From NCBI RefSeq assembly GCF_029223185.1, contig NZ_JARHUG010000013.1:62001-126000 (forward strand): a DNA stretch of 64,000 bases, in the 5' to 3' direction. The notes under the pieces are model-generated. The model saw only the letters and a list, made by a program, of their open reading frames with translations, was not told the origin of the DNA and did not search any database. The first letter of the stretch is position 1, and each line of letters opens with the position of its first letter. A program made the position numbers and the translations under genes. The stretch is from Aliiglaciecola sp. CAU 1673. Its GTDB lineage: Bacteria; Pseudomonadota; Gammaproteobacteria; Enterobacterales; Alteromonadaceae. Shown here one piece after another: positions 55,597 through 63,700 of this stretch.

Positions 55597-56987
55597 TGAA
55601 ACTTAGAACCAAGTTCACTTTGCTGGTTGCCGGTTGCACTCTGCTACTATTGGGCATCTATTACGCAATATCCGTACGCTCTGCTAATCACGCTCTGGTA
55701 GATTTCGGTCGGCAAAGTGCAGCGGTTTTCGCGGAAGTCCAGTTAAGTGACGACCAGGTCAGTGAAATCCTGGCTAGCAGTAACGACGATGCCACAATTA
55801 ACAAGCTGGCTCAAACACTGTTTAAACAGTTTCCCGAGCATTTTTTTCTGGTCCTCAATAATGGTCAGCTGGTTGATGAAAATGTCGCGGAAATGGATGC
55901 CCGTGTAACCTTGGAGTCCATAGATAGAGGCTACCAGTTTGTTGTGACCAGCCCAAAGCTGTCACCGAGTATAGTGCAGATGAATCACCCACAGCTGCAA
56001 TTTTCCGCTCAGGAGCAGAAATATGATCTATTCTGGTTTCCTAAAATAACCCTCACCCGCTACCAAGGACAGGAAACCTTGCGCCAGGATCTGCACCGTT
56101 CATTTCTCTACAGTCTGCTGCCTCTGTCTGCAGTCGCCATCCTACTCTCCTGGCTTGGTGCCTGGTATTTTCTGAGACCACTTAGAGATTTGCAGCAAAG
56201 TTTCAATGCCATAAAGCAAGGTAAATTTGACACACGCCTAGGCATGCAACGCCATGATGAAGTCGGTGACATCATTCAAAGTTTTAATCAGTTAGCCGCC
56301 TGGCTGCAAGGCTTACATCAGCGCTATGAACAGATGAACTCCGATCTCTCACATGAGTTGCGCACCCCCATCAACGCGCTGCAAGCAAGACTAGAAGCCC
56401 TGGAGGACGGATTAGTTAGCGCAGACAATCATCAATTCACTTTGATGCGCAATGAGCTAGCCCAGTTAACGCGTATCGTTGAAGATCTTCAGTTGTTGTC
56501 GTTGACGGAGGCGAACATGCTCAAAGTCAGTTTGGTAACGGCAAATCTGAGCCAGCTGGTGGAGGAAGTGGTCAGTCATTATGACACTCGTGCGGAGCGG
56601 CAAGGCCTAAGTCTGAAGACCGTTATCGAACCGAGGATTATGATAAAGACTGATAAAGATAGATTACGCCAAGTCATCATCAACCTGCTCGACAATGCCT
56701 TTAAATATGGCGCCGACGGCGGTCAAATCAGGATATCCGTTAGCAGGCAGGATCAGGTAGTGCTGGTTTCGGTAAAAGACTTTGGCAAGGGGTTAAGTGA
56801 AACGCAACAGTCACTGGTTTTTGAGCGTTTTTACCGGGTAGAACAAGCCAGACAGCAAAGCCATAATCTGGGGTTGGGCCTACCAATCTGTCGCCAGTTG
56901 GTCGATTTGATGGGCGGAACCCTGAGGTTACAAAGCGCCCCTTACAAAGGCTGCAACTTTATTATTTGCCTTCCTTTAACAGCTTGA
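55596..56987 (+). CDS. Membrane sensor histidine kinase
   Basis: 463 residues: helix 1 (FTLLVAGCTLLLLGIYYAI), a periplasmic sensor region of about 145 residues, helix 2 (LLPLSAVAILLSWLGAWYFL), a HAMP domain (LQQSFNAIKQGKFDTRLGM), dimerisation domain with His253 in MNSDLSHELRTPINALQ, and an ATPase domain (NLLDNAFKYGADGG, DFGKGLSETQ, GLGLPICRQLV). Classic type I kinase of the BaeS/CpxA kind. The GTG start has AAGGAGC upstream and is coupled to the regulator. The sensor domain has no recognised fold. Confidence 0.9.
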   Translation: MKLRTKFTLLVAGCTLLLLGIYYAISVRSANHALVDFGRQSAAVFAEVQLSDDQVSEILASSNDDATINKLAQTLFKQFPEHFFLVLNNGQLVDENVAEMDARVTLESIDRGYQFVVTSPKLSPSIVQMNHPQLQFSAQEQKYDLFWFPKITLTRYQGQETLRQDLHRSFLYSLLPLSAVAILLSWLGAWYFLRPLRDLQQSFNAIKQGKFDTRLGMQRHDEVGDIIQSFNQLAAWLQGLHQRYEQMNSDLSHELRTPINALQARLEALEDGLVSADNHQFTLMRNELAQLTRIVEDLQLLSLTEANMLKVSLVTANLSQLVEEVVSHYDTRAERQGLSLKTVIEPRIMIKTDKDRLRQVIINLLDNAFKYGADGGQIRISVSRQDQVVLVSVKDFGKGLSETQQSLVFERFYRVEQARQQSHNLGLGLPICRQLVDLMGGTLRLQSAPYKGCNFIICLPLTA

Positions 56988-57048
56988 TATTTCTCTGACA
57001 ATTGCCTGCCATTCTACCCCCGTAGACTTATATTGGCAGGAGACATAT

Positions 57049-57927
57049 ATGAAACAATCTTTACTGGCCGCCGCTTTACTCAGCGTCAGTGCCATCAGCA
57101 TGAGCACACCAATACACAATCAGGCTGTAGAACTGGATCTCGCCTATACCGACGATGGCCATGCCTATATCCACATGGGTATTAACCAGATCTCCAACTA
57201 TCCGATGATTGTCGATACTGGAGCGAACATAGGTGTATTGCCAACAAGCTTGCAGGCAACACTGGCGCTACCCGAAGATAAGATCAGTCGACTGGAAGTC
57301 CAGGCAGCCGTAGGTTCCAGTTCGCTGTTGATGGCAAATATTGACACCTCAACCGCACAAGAGATTGAAGTTTCCAATCTACCTTATGTATTCCAAGACA
57401 TGTCAGATCTGACAAATACAAAAGGTGAGATGCTTGGTGTTGTCGGATATGATTTTCTGTCCAAGCATTGTGTAGTCTTTAATTTCACCACGAACAAACT
57501 GAAACTCTCCCCCGCAGGCTGCCAGCAAGAAGACTTTCTGGGACTTCGACAGGCAGATTTTAGGCTTCAGAACAATCTGGTGATCGTCAACACCTGGTTT
57601 AACGGTAAGGAAATTGATGCCATATTAGATACCGGAGCACCTGAAAGCTTGATTAACGGGCCCCTGCACCAGCAGCTGAATGTTCCTATACTGGAGTCCG
57701 CTAAGGCAAGGGGGCTGCATGACAGTGCTGTAAGCCGACAAAAGCTGGCCGAGCTGGAGTTTAAACTGGGAAATCATGCGGTATCAGACGATAAGGTCTC
57801 TATGGCCGACCTCCCCGTGTTTGCCGCCCTTGGATATAAAGATAAACCGGTTATGCTATTAGGGCTGAGTTACTTTAAAAACAGCCATCTGGTGGTGGAT
57901 TACCGCAACCACAAAATTTACTTCTGA
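57049..57927 (+). CDS. Exported two-lobed retropepsin-like aspartic protease
   Basis: 292 residues with a signal peptide (MKQSLLAAALLSVSAISMS) and two copies of an aspartic protease half: Asp56-Thr-Gly in MIVDTGANIGVLP and Asp194-Thr-Gly in AILDTGAPESLIN. Each half ends in a similar block (MLGVVGYDFLSKH then VVFNFTTNKLKL; MLLGLSYFKNSH then LVVDYRNHKIYF), indicating an internal duplication. Two DTG sites could form one active site within a single chain, as in pepsin. AGGAG precedes the ATG; it follows the kinase gene by 61 bases and is probably part of, or controlled by, that operon. Confidence 0.82.
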   Translation: MKQSLLAAALLSVSAISMSTPIHNQAVELDLAYTDDGHAYIHMGINQISNYPMIVDTGANIGVLPTSLQATLALPEDKISRLEVQAAVGSSSLLMANIDTSTAQEIEVSNLPYVFQDMSDLTNTKGEMLGVVGYDFLSKHCVVFNFTTNKLKLSPAGCQQEDFLGLRQADFRLQNNLVIVNTWFNGKEIDAILDTGAPESLINGPLHQQLNVPILESAKARGLHDSAVSRQKLAELEFKLGNHAVSDDKVSMADLPVFAALGYKDKPVMLLGLSYFKNSHLVVDYRNHKIYF

Positions 57928-57952
57928 TAACAGACAGACCATTTCTCGGGGG

Positions 57953-57971
57953 CGGGATTTGGACAATCCCG
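57953..57971. repeat. Single GGA-loop hairpin between the protease gene and mutM
   Basis: Perfect stem with arms CGGGATT (57953-57959) and AATCCCG (57965-57971) around the loop TGGAC. It abuts the mutM stop. No T-run follows on either strand, so it is a poor terminator, but its stem-loop form matches the modules of repeat regions A and B. Confidence 0.6.
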
Positions 57972-58784
57972 TTAGCGCTGGCAACGGGGGCAGTAAAAAC
58001 TGTTACGCTGCCCCAAGGTGATACTTTTCACCGGCTCCTCACACACCAGACAGGGCTTTCCCGTTCGGCCATACACCCTCAGTTGCTGGGCAAAATAGCC
58101 CGGATTGCCGTCAACCTGGGTAAAATCCTTTAACGTGGTACCGCCTTGTGTAATCGCCTGTGCCAGGACCTCACGAATACAATCCGCCAAGCGTTCATAA
58201 GCCTGCCGCCCCACCCTGCCCGCCGCTTTGCGGGGATCGATGCCTGCCATAAACAAGGATTCACTGGCGTAGATATTACCCACGCCAACCACCACCTGAT
58301 TATCCATAATAAAGTTTTTCACCGCTTGCTGGCGCTTGCGGGACAACGTATACAAGCGGTCTGCATCAAAGGCTTCTGATAGAGGCTCAGGGCCAAGTCT
58401 GGTAAGCATTTCAAGCTGTGGTTCCCCAGCGGCTTGCCATAAGCAGGCGCCAAAACGCCTGGGATCGTTAAACCTGAGGCATTGGCCATTATCCAGCACC
58501 AGATCCAGATGATCATGCTTATTCAGCGGTGTGTTGGCTGGCACTACACGCAAACTGCCAGACATACCTAAATGCAATATCAGGCTCCCCGGGGCAGTAT
58601 CAATCAACAGGTATTTGGCGCGACGGCGCACACTATTAATCACTTGCCCTTCGGCCTGATACACTTCTTCTGGAATCGGCCAGCGTAACTGACGCTGACG
58701 GACAATAATGTTTTTCAGAGTGCGGTTAGTCAGATGGGGACTGATGCCAAGGCGACTGACTTCAACTTCTGGTAGCTCAGGCAT
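57972..58784 (-). CDS. mutM: Formamidopyrimidine-DNA glycosylase MutM (Fpg)
   Basis: Repairs oxidised purines such as 8-oxoguanine. Catalytic N-terminus MPELPEVEVSRLG (Pro2 and Glu3), helix-two-turn-helix region with NIYASESLF, and the C-terminal zinc finger CLVCEEPVKSITLGQRNSFY followed by CPRC. 270 residues. Its ATG overlaps the TGA stop of the upstream gene by one base. Confidence 0.96.
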   Translation of the reverse strand: MPELPEVEVSRLGISPHLTNRTLKNIIVRQRQLRWPIPEEVYQAEGQVINSVRRRAKYLLIDTAPGSLILHLGMSGSLRVVPANTPLNKHDHLDLVLDNGQCLRFNDPRRFGACLWQAAGEPQLEMLTRLGPEPLSEAFDADRLYTLSRKRQQAVKNFIMDNQVVVGVGNIYASESLFMAGIDPRKAAGRVGRQAYERLADCIREVLAQAITQGGTTLKDFTQVDGNPGYFAQQLRVYGRTGKPCLVCEEPVKSITLGQRNSFYCPRCQR

Positions 58785-59242
58785 CAGCGAAGTGCCTCCG
58801 GTACCAATTCATCCAGGGTTTTGTTCTGGATTTGGAAAAGCTTTTTATCGTATGCAACCCAGACGCTATCATCACGCTCTACTAGCCTGAAGATGCGGCC
58901 TTGAGCTTCGCCAGCAAGCCAGGCCACGACTACTATTCCAGTGTCTAGATCAGCCTCTCCCATTGGGATCAACAGGGCCTGCTGCCAATGATCCACCAGC
59001 GCCATTAATTGGGCTTCATCCAGTGAGGATGCAGGCCTCACACGCCAACCCTGACCAATACGCTCTAATTGATGAGCGCCAAACTCCAACTTCATCAGCG
59101 GAATGTCAGTGGGAAGCAGGGTATGAGAGGTAGCAGGTTCACCGTCGGTAAGAAAACGACCACTTTGGTTAAACAGCAGAATCATCAGCAAGGTGGCAAA
59201 AATCAGAACATTGTTCCAGCCCTTGCGTGAGAGTCGAATCAT
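58784..59242 (-). CDS. Membrane-anchored protein of unknown function upstream of mutM
   Basis: 152 residues: one N-terminal helix (NNVLIFATLLMILLF) after a basic start, then a soluble domain probably outside the cytoplasm. It contains a regular alternation (LMKLEFGAHQLERIGQGWRV, VAYDKKLFQIQNKTLDELVP) that looks like the antiparallel sheet of a small beta domain. No named family recognised. The stop TGA overlaps the mutM start codon, so the two genes are translationally coupled. Confidence 0.7.
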   Translation of the reverse strand: MIRLSRKGWNNVLIFATLLMILLFNQSGRFLTDGEPATSHTLLPTDIPLMKLEFGAHQLERIGQGWRVRPASSLDEAQLMALVDHWQQALLIPMGEADLDTGIVVVAWLAGEAQGRIFRLVERDDSVWVAYDKKLFQIQNKTLDELVPEALR

Positions 59243-59359
59243 AAAAAGCCCCGGTACGGCACATCGTTTTTAATCCGCTAAGCATATCCATTCGCTAGTT
59301 TAGCCTCAACCAGCAATTGGCCATGGTTGCACGCAGGGACACGAATCCCGCCATTGCCG

Positions 59360-59995
59360 AGCATGGTTGCCAGGAGCAACAATCAACAGCTTTAGCTGGC
59401 TTGCAAAGCAAGTGAGCCACAGGACCGAGGCGAATAGACAACGCTCCCCGCAGTTTCGGCATACGACCGCCATGGAAGGCGGAAGTGCAGATTATGCAAG
59501 GAGCATTCACCTGCCCGTCCATCCATGGACATCGCCGAAACAACGCTCCCGGCAGTTTCGGCATACGACCGCCATGGAAGGCGGAAGTGCAGATTATGCA
59601 AGGAGCATTCATCTGCCAGTCCATCCATGGACATCGCCGAAACAACGCTCCCGGCAGTTTCGGCATACGACCGCCATGGAGGGCGGAAGTGCAAATTATG
59701 CAAGGAGCATTCACCTGCCCGTCCATCCATGGACATCGCCGAAACAACGCTCCCGGCAGTTTCGGCATACCGTCCATCCATGGACATAACAGGTTTGCCC
59801 GGAGCAAACCGCAACATCGGAGGCACTACGATGGCCCGAAGGGTGGCGGGCAGGACGCTTTTTCCATACCAAAACGCCTGGAGCGTTTTGGAACGTCGAA
59901 GGAACGTCGACGGCCCGGAGGGTGGAAAACAAGGATGTTTTCCATCGCCGAAACAACGCTCCCCGCAGTTTCGGCATACCGTCCATCCATGGACA
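59360..59995. repeat. Intergenic GGA-hairpin repeat array B
   Basis: Gene-free array of perfect hairpins. With GGA in the plus-strand loop: GTTGC around CAGGA (59366-59380); CCGCC/GGCGG around ATGGAA or ATGGAG (59467, 59569, 59671); ATGC/GCAT around AAGGA (59494, 59596, 59698); GGTTTGC around CCGGA (59792); CCAAAACGC around CTGGA (59869); CGTCGA around AGGAACG (59894); CCC/GGG around GGA (59914); TGGAAAAC around AAGGAT (59923). With GGA on the minus strand: GTCC around ATGGAT (59517, 59619, 59721, 59772, 59981) and GCCGAAAC/GTTTCGGC with GGGAG in the loop (59534, 59636, 59738, 59947). Long open frames here are by-products of the repeats. Confidence 0.85.
59439..59766. repeat. 102-bp tandem repeat (three full units and a partial)
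   Basis: The block starting CAACGCTCCC recurs at 59439, 59541, 59643 and 59745, exactly 102 bases apart. Each unit contains four hairpins: GCCGAAAC/GTTTCGGC, CCGCC/GGCGG, ATGC/GCAT and GTCC/GGAC. In the first unit the left GCCGAAAC arm is degraded. Differences between units are single bases and fall mainly in loops or outside stems (for example ATGGAA to ATGGAG). Because 102 is a multiple of three, each frame repeats itself, which explains the long spurious open frames on both strands. Confidence 0.92.
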
Positions 59996-60022
59996 TAAAA
60001 AAACCCGGCAGAGCCGGGTTTT
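59996..60022 (-). terminator. Terminator of rpmB-rpmG
   Basis: Arms AAAACCCGGC (60000-60009) and GCCGGGTTTT (60013-60022), loop AGA on the plus strand; read on the minus strand it ends in seven T. Lies 23 bases after the rpmG stop. The plus-strand side has TTTTCTT and could also stop transcripts leaving repeat array B. Confidence 0.9.
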
Positions 60023-60045
60023 CTTGGAGACAAAAGCAAGCAAAA

Positions 60046-60201
60046 TTACTTGATTTTGGCTTCCTTGAACAGCACGTGCTTGCGAACAACGGGATCAAAC
60101 TTTTTGATCTCCATTTTGCCAGGCATGTTGCGCTTGTTCTTGTCAGTGGTGTAGAAGTAACCGGTGTTAGCGGTAGAAACCAGTTTGATCTTATCGCGCA
60201 T
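60046..60201 (-). CDS. rpmG: 50S ribosomal protein L33
   Basis: 51-residue ribosomal protein read from the minus strand, ATG at 60201 and TAA at 60046. It begins [19 protein letters not shown], continues [18 protein letters not shown] and ends VLFKEAKIK, near-identical to E. coli L33. It is the version lacking the zinc-binding Cys pairs. Ten bases downstream of rpmB, ending shortly before a terminator. Confidence 0.97.
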   Translation of the reverse strand: MRDKIKLVSTANTGYFYTTDKNKRNMPGKMEIKKFDPVVRKHVLFKEAKIK

Positions 60202-60211
60202 GAGTTATTCC

Positions 60212-60448
60212 TTAAATCTTTTCGCCACGGGCACGCATATCAGCCAAAACTGAATCGATGCCATTTTTATCGATGATACGCATACCTTTAGGAGTAACGC
60301 GCAGCTTAACGAAACGGTTCTCAGCTTCTACCCAGAAACGGTGCGTTTGCAGGTTGGGCAGGAAGCGACGACGAGTGGCGTTTTTAGCGTGTGAGCGGTT
60401 GTTACCTACCGCAGGACGCTTGCCAGTTACTTGACATACTCTGGACAT
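60212..60448 (-). CDS. rpmB: 50S ribosomal protein L28
   Basis: 78-residue ribosomal protein of the large subunit: [20 protein letters not shown] at the start, then [21 protein letters not shown] ribosome site precedes the ATG. First gene of rpmB-rpmG; the 170 bases upstream, to radC, hold the promoter, where a TATAAA on the minus strand near 60492 may be the -10. Confidence 0.97.
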   Translation of the reverse strand: MSRVCQVTGKRPAVGNNRSHAKNATRRRFLPNLQTHRFWVEAENRFVKLRVTPKGMRIIDKNGIDSVLADMRARGEKI

Positions 60449-60620
60449 TGTTTGTCTCCAAATTTACCTAATAATCAATTCTGGCTGGCCATTTATACAA
60501 CCCGAACCAGTTCACGCTAGTGACAAGAGGGCGCATTTTATACAGCAAAGGCCGTCCCAGATCAACCATTTTCCACTCAGTGCCGCTTGTTTATTGACCT
60601 CAGGCTGGAAAACATGGGGC

Positions 60621-61295
60621 TTACAGCAAGCCCCGCTCGGCAAAGGACACAGCCTGCCCATCGCCAATCACGAAATGATCTAATACACGAATATCCATCA
60701 GCGCCATGGCATCACAGATCCTTTGCGTGATCTGGCGATCCGCCTCACTCGGCTCAGCAACACCAGAAGGATGATTGTGTGCCAGGATCACCGCCGCCGC
60801 CTGGTGATCTAATGCCGTTTTAACCAGTACCCTGGGATGAACGGCGGCACTATCGATAGTACCTTGAAATACAGCTTTAAAGGCGATCAGACGATGCTGG
60901 GCATCTAATAGCAGCATGGCAAAGACTTCGTGGGGTTCATCACGAAGTCGGGCAATAAGGTAATTGCGGGTATCCTCGGCGTTGCAAAACACTGCTCCTC
61001 GTTGCAATGGCTCCAGCAAATAGCGCCTGGCCATTTCCAGTACTGCCTGCAATTGCACAAACTTAGCATCACCTAAACCTTTGGCTGCGCAAAAATCCTG
61101 CCGGTTTGCCGCCAGCAGAGCACGTAAACTGCCAAAACGCTGAATCAGCTGGGCGGACAATTCCACCGCATTCAGCCCACTAATACCGGTGCGAAGAAAG
61201 ATGGCAAGCAATTCGGCATCGGTCAGGGCGCAGGCCCCCAGCGTCAGCAATTTTTCCCTTGGACGTTCCTGCTTTGGCCAATCGGCGAGTTTCAT
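60621..61295 (-). CDS. radC: RadC family JAB-domain protein
   Basis: 224 residues: N-terminal helix-hairpin-helix part (about residues 1-90) and a C-terminal MPN/JAB domain with the metal site [14 protein letters not shown] (His173, His175, Asp186). The cellular role is uncertain; it is not a proven repair enzyme. Divergent from coaBC, as in E. coli. Confidence 0.93.
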   Translation of the reverse strand: MKLADWPKQERPREKLLTLGACALTDAELLAIFLRTGISGLNAVELSAQLIQRFGSLRALLAANRQDFCAAKGLGDAKFVQLQAVLEMARRYLLEPLQRGAVFCNAEDTRNYLIARLRDEPHEVFAMLLLDAQHRLIAFKAVFQGTIDSAAVHPRVLVKTALDHQAAAVILAHNHPSGVAEPSEADRQITQRICDAMALMDIRVLDHFVIGDGQAVSFAERGLL

Positions 61296-61389
61296 GGCCG
61301 CCTCCTTCTGCCCTGGCGATATACTTTGGGCGTATTACCTCATTTGACCTTTAATGATAGGCTATGGGCAAATGACCGGGACGGCTTCT

Positions 61390-62598
61390 ATGTCTTTGTT
61401 AATCAATAAAAACATTCTATTGGGGATCTCTGGCGGTATTGCCGCATACAAAACCCCGGATTTAGTGCGTAAACTCAAGGCCAAAGGTGCCAATGTGCGC
61501 GTAGTACTAACCCCCTCGGCGAAAGAGTTTGTCAGCCCCTTAGCGCTTCAGGCCGTGTCGTCGTTACCGGTATCTATGGAAATGCTGGATCCGGCAGCGG
61601 AAGCGGCCATGGGTCATATCGAGCTGGCCAAGTGGGCCGATATGATCCTGATTGCACCTGCCAGCGCCAATATTATTGCTCGCCTGACTGCCGGCATGGC
61701 TGACGATCTGCTTACCACCTTATGCCTGGCCAGCGACGCGCCGCTATTTATCGCTCCCGCCATGAATCAACAAATGTACCGGGCGGCGGTTACCCAACAG
61801 AACCTGGCTACCTTGCGCTCCCGAGGTGTAACTTGTTTTGGCCCGGCGCAAGGTGAACAGGCCTGTGGTGACGTAGGACCCGGTCGTATGCTCGAGCCAA
61901 TGGAGTTGGCGGATCTTATGGAGCAACAATGCCAGCCAGCCTTATTGCAAGGACTGAAGTTGATGATAACAGCCGGGCCTACCCGCGAAGCCATCGACCC
62001 GGTGCGTTATCTTAGCAACCACAGTTCGGGCAAAATGGGATATGCGCTGGCCAGGGCGGCTGCGCTGATGGGTGCAGAGGTCAATTTAGTCAGCGGTCCG
62101 GTCAATCTGCCTGCCCCTTCGGGCTGCACATTACTTAAAGCGGATAGCGCCCTACAGATGCACGATCAAGTAATGGCAAAGATTCAGGAGATGGATATTT
62201 TTATTGGCTGTGCCGCCGTTGCCGACTATCGGCCCGCACAGGTAACCACGCAAAAAATTAAGAAATCCAATGATGAGTTAACCCTTACTCTCATTAAAAA
62301 CCCCGATATACTTGCAGATGTCGCCGCTTCATCGAAACCGCCATTTACTGTGGGTTTTGCTGCCGAAACCCAGGATGTGGGCCAGTATGCAAAAGACAAA
62401 ATGGTCAGAAAACGACTGAACATGATTGCAGCCAATGACGTATCGAAGCAGAATAGCGGCTTCAACAGTGAACTGAATGCACTGTCGGTGTATTGGCCTG
62501 GCGGCGAGCAACACTTGCCCCTTTGCGACAAACTCACCTTGGCAACCCAATTGCTGACGCTCATTGCACAACGATATAAAGAACAACAAGATGCATAA
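61390..62598 (+). CDS. coaBC: Bifunctional phosphopantothenoylcysteine decarboxylase/synthetase CoaBC
   Basis: Two steps of coenzyme A synthesis in one chain. CoaC half (residues 1 to about 190): [19 protein letters not shown], the active-site His in [21 protein letters not shown] and the catalytic Cys in [12 protein letters not shown]. CoaB half: [20 protein letters not shown] and later NPDILADVA. The start [14 protein letters not shown] at 61390 matches E. coli; earlier in-frame ATG codons lack homology. 402 residues. Overlaps dut by eight bases. Confidence 0.95.
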   Translation: MSLLINKNILLGISGGIAAYKTPDLVRKLKAKGANVRVVLTPSAKEFVSPLALQAVSSLPVSMEMLDPAAEAAMGHIELAKWADMILIAPASANIIARLTAGMADDLLTTLCLASDAPLFIAPAMNQQMYRAAVTQQNLATLRSRGVTCFGPAQGEQACGDVGPGRMLEPMELADLMEQQCQPALLQGLKLMITAGPTREAIDPVRYLSNHSSGKMGYALARAAALMGAEVNLVSGPVNLPAPSGCTLLKADSALQMHDQVMAKIQEMDIFIGCAAVADYRPAQVTTQKIKKSNDELTLTLIKNPDILADVAASSKPPFTVGFAAETQDVGQYAKDKMVRKRLNMIAANDVSKQNSGFNSELNALSVYWPGGEQHLPLCDKLTLATQLLTLIAQRYKEQQDA

Positions 62599-63046
62599 GA
62601 TTGACGTTAAAATTCTCGACCCACGGATTGGCGACAGCATTCCCCTGCCCGAATACGCCACTCCGGGTTCGGCCGGCATGGATTTGCGCGCTTGTCTGGA
62701 CGCGCCGTTGAGCCTGGCCCCCGGGCAAACCACGTTGGTGCCCACCGGTATCGCCATTCATATCGCCGATCCGAGCATTTGTGCCACCATCCTGCCCCGC
62801 TCAGGTTTAGGCCATAAACACGGTATTGTGCTGGGTAACTTAGTAGGGTTGATCGATTCCGATTACCAAGGACAGTTGATGGTATCCATGTGGAACCGGG
62901 GTCAGGATAGTTTTGTGATTGAGCCCGGCGAACGTATTGCCCAATTGGTTATCCTGCCGGTAATCCAAGCCCAATTCAGCATCGTTGATGATTTTGAATC
63001 CAGTCAAAGGGGACAGGGTGGCTTTGGCTCATCCGGTCGCAGTTAG
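62591..63046 (+). CDS. dut: Deoxyuridine 5'-triphosphate nucleotidohydrolase Dut
   Basis: Hydrolyses dUTP to dUMP, keeping uracil out of DNA. Trimeric dUTPase motifs in order: [45 protein letters not shown] and the C-terminal [11 protein letters not shown]. 151 residues from the ATG at 62591, same as E. coli. Coupled to coaBC by overlap. Confidence 0.96.
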   Translation: MHKIDVKILDPRIGDSIPLPEYATPGSAGMDLRACLDAPLSLAPGQTTLVPTGIAIHIADPSICATILPRSGLGHKHGIVLGNLVGLIDSDYQGQLMVSMWNRGQDSFVIEPGERIAQLVILPVIQAQFSIVDDFESSQRGQGGFGSSGRS

Positions 63047-63057
63047 TAGGACGTCAC

Positions 63058-63648
63058 ATGCCAGCCACCAAGAGACCCAATCGCCGTGCCCAGATCTTAC
63101 AATGCCTGGCCAGTATGCTGGAAACCAGTCCCGGACAGCGCATTACCACAGCCAAATTGGCCGCCGAAGTAGGCGTATCTGAAGCCGCCCTGTATCGCCA
63201 TTTCCCCAGTAAGGCGAGGATGTTTGAAGGCCTGATCGAGTTTATTGAAGAAACTCTGTTTTCCCGTATTAATAAGATCCTGGAAGAAGAAAAAGATGCT
63301 GCTATACGCAGCCAGCATATCCTGCATCTCATCCTCGGCTTTGCAGAGCGTAACCCCGGCATTACCCGTATCCTTAACGGTGATGCACTGATGGGAGAGC
63401 AGGACCGTTTACGCGCGCGCATCACCCAGCTTTTTGAGCGCCTCGAAGCTCAGCTTCGCCAGGTGTTACGTGAAAGAAAGCTGCGCGAAGGCAAACCCAT
63501 GGCCACCGATGAAGCGCATATCGCCAACATTCTGATTTGCTATGTGGACGGTCGGATCAACCAGTTTATCCGCAGCGAATTTACCCGCCGCCCTACCGAC
63601 GGCTTTGCCGAACAATGGGCTTTTATGCGTACCCGCTTTTTTGCCTGA
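63058..63648 (+). CDS. slmA: Nucleoid occlusion factor SlmA
   Basis: TetR-type DNA-binding protein that blocks FtsZ ring assembly over the chromosome. N-terminal helix-turn-helix ([20 protein letters not shown] then [16 protein letters not shown]), C-terminal helical domain with [20 protein letters not shown]. 196 residues. Last gene of coaBC-dut-slmA; a terminator follows. Confidence 0.95.
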   Translation: MPATKRPNRRAQILQCLASMLETSPGQRITTAKLAAEVGVSEAALYRHFPSKARMFEGLIEFIEETLFSRINKILEEEKDAAIRSQHILHLILGFAERNPGITRILNGDALMGEQDRLRARITQLFERLEAQLRQVLRERKLREGKPMATDEAHIANILICYVDGRINQFIRSEFTRRPTDGFAEQWAFMRTRFFA

Positions 63649-63658
63649 GTTTTTTGCT

Positions 63659-63690
63659 CAATAAAAAGGGCCCGAAGGCCCTTTTTATTG
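63659..63690. terminator. Bidirectional terminator between slmA and the M28 peptidase gene
   Basis: Perfect 14-bp stem with arms CAATAAAAAGGGCC (63659-63672) and GGCCCTTTTTATTG (63677-63690), loop CGAA. T-rich on both strands and placed between convergent genes. Confidence 0.9.
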
Positions 63691-63700
63691 TCATTATCAA

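Noticed and set aside
59360-60000. CRISPR array
   Set aside because: The repeated units are tandem with no unique spacers, contain several palindromes each, and there are no cas genes nearby.
59295-60276. Several long overlapping open frames on both strands (up to 263 codons) with internally repeated proteins
   Set aside because: They result from a 102-bp repeat without stops whose length is a multiple of three. They overlap each other and rpmG/rpmB, and no family is recognisable.
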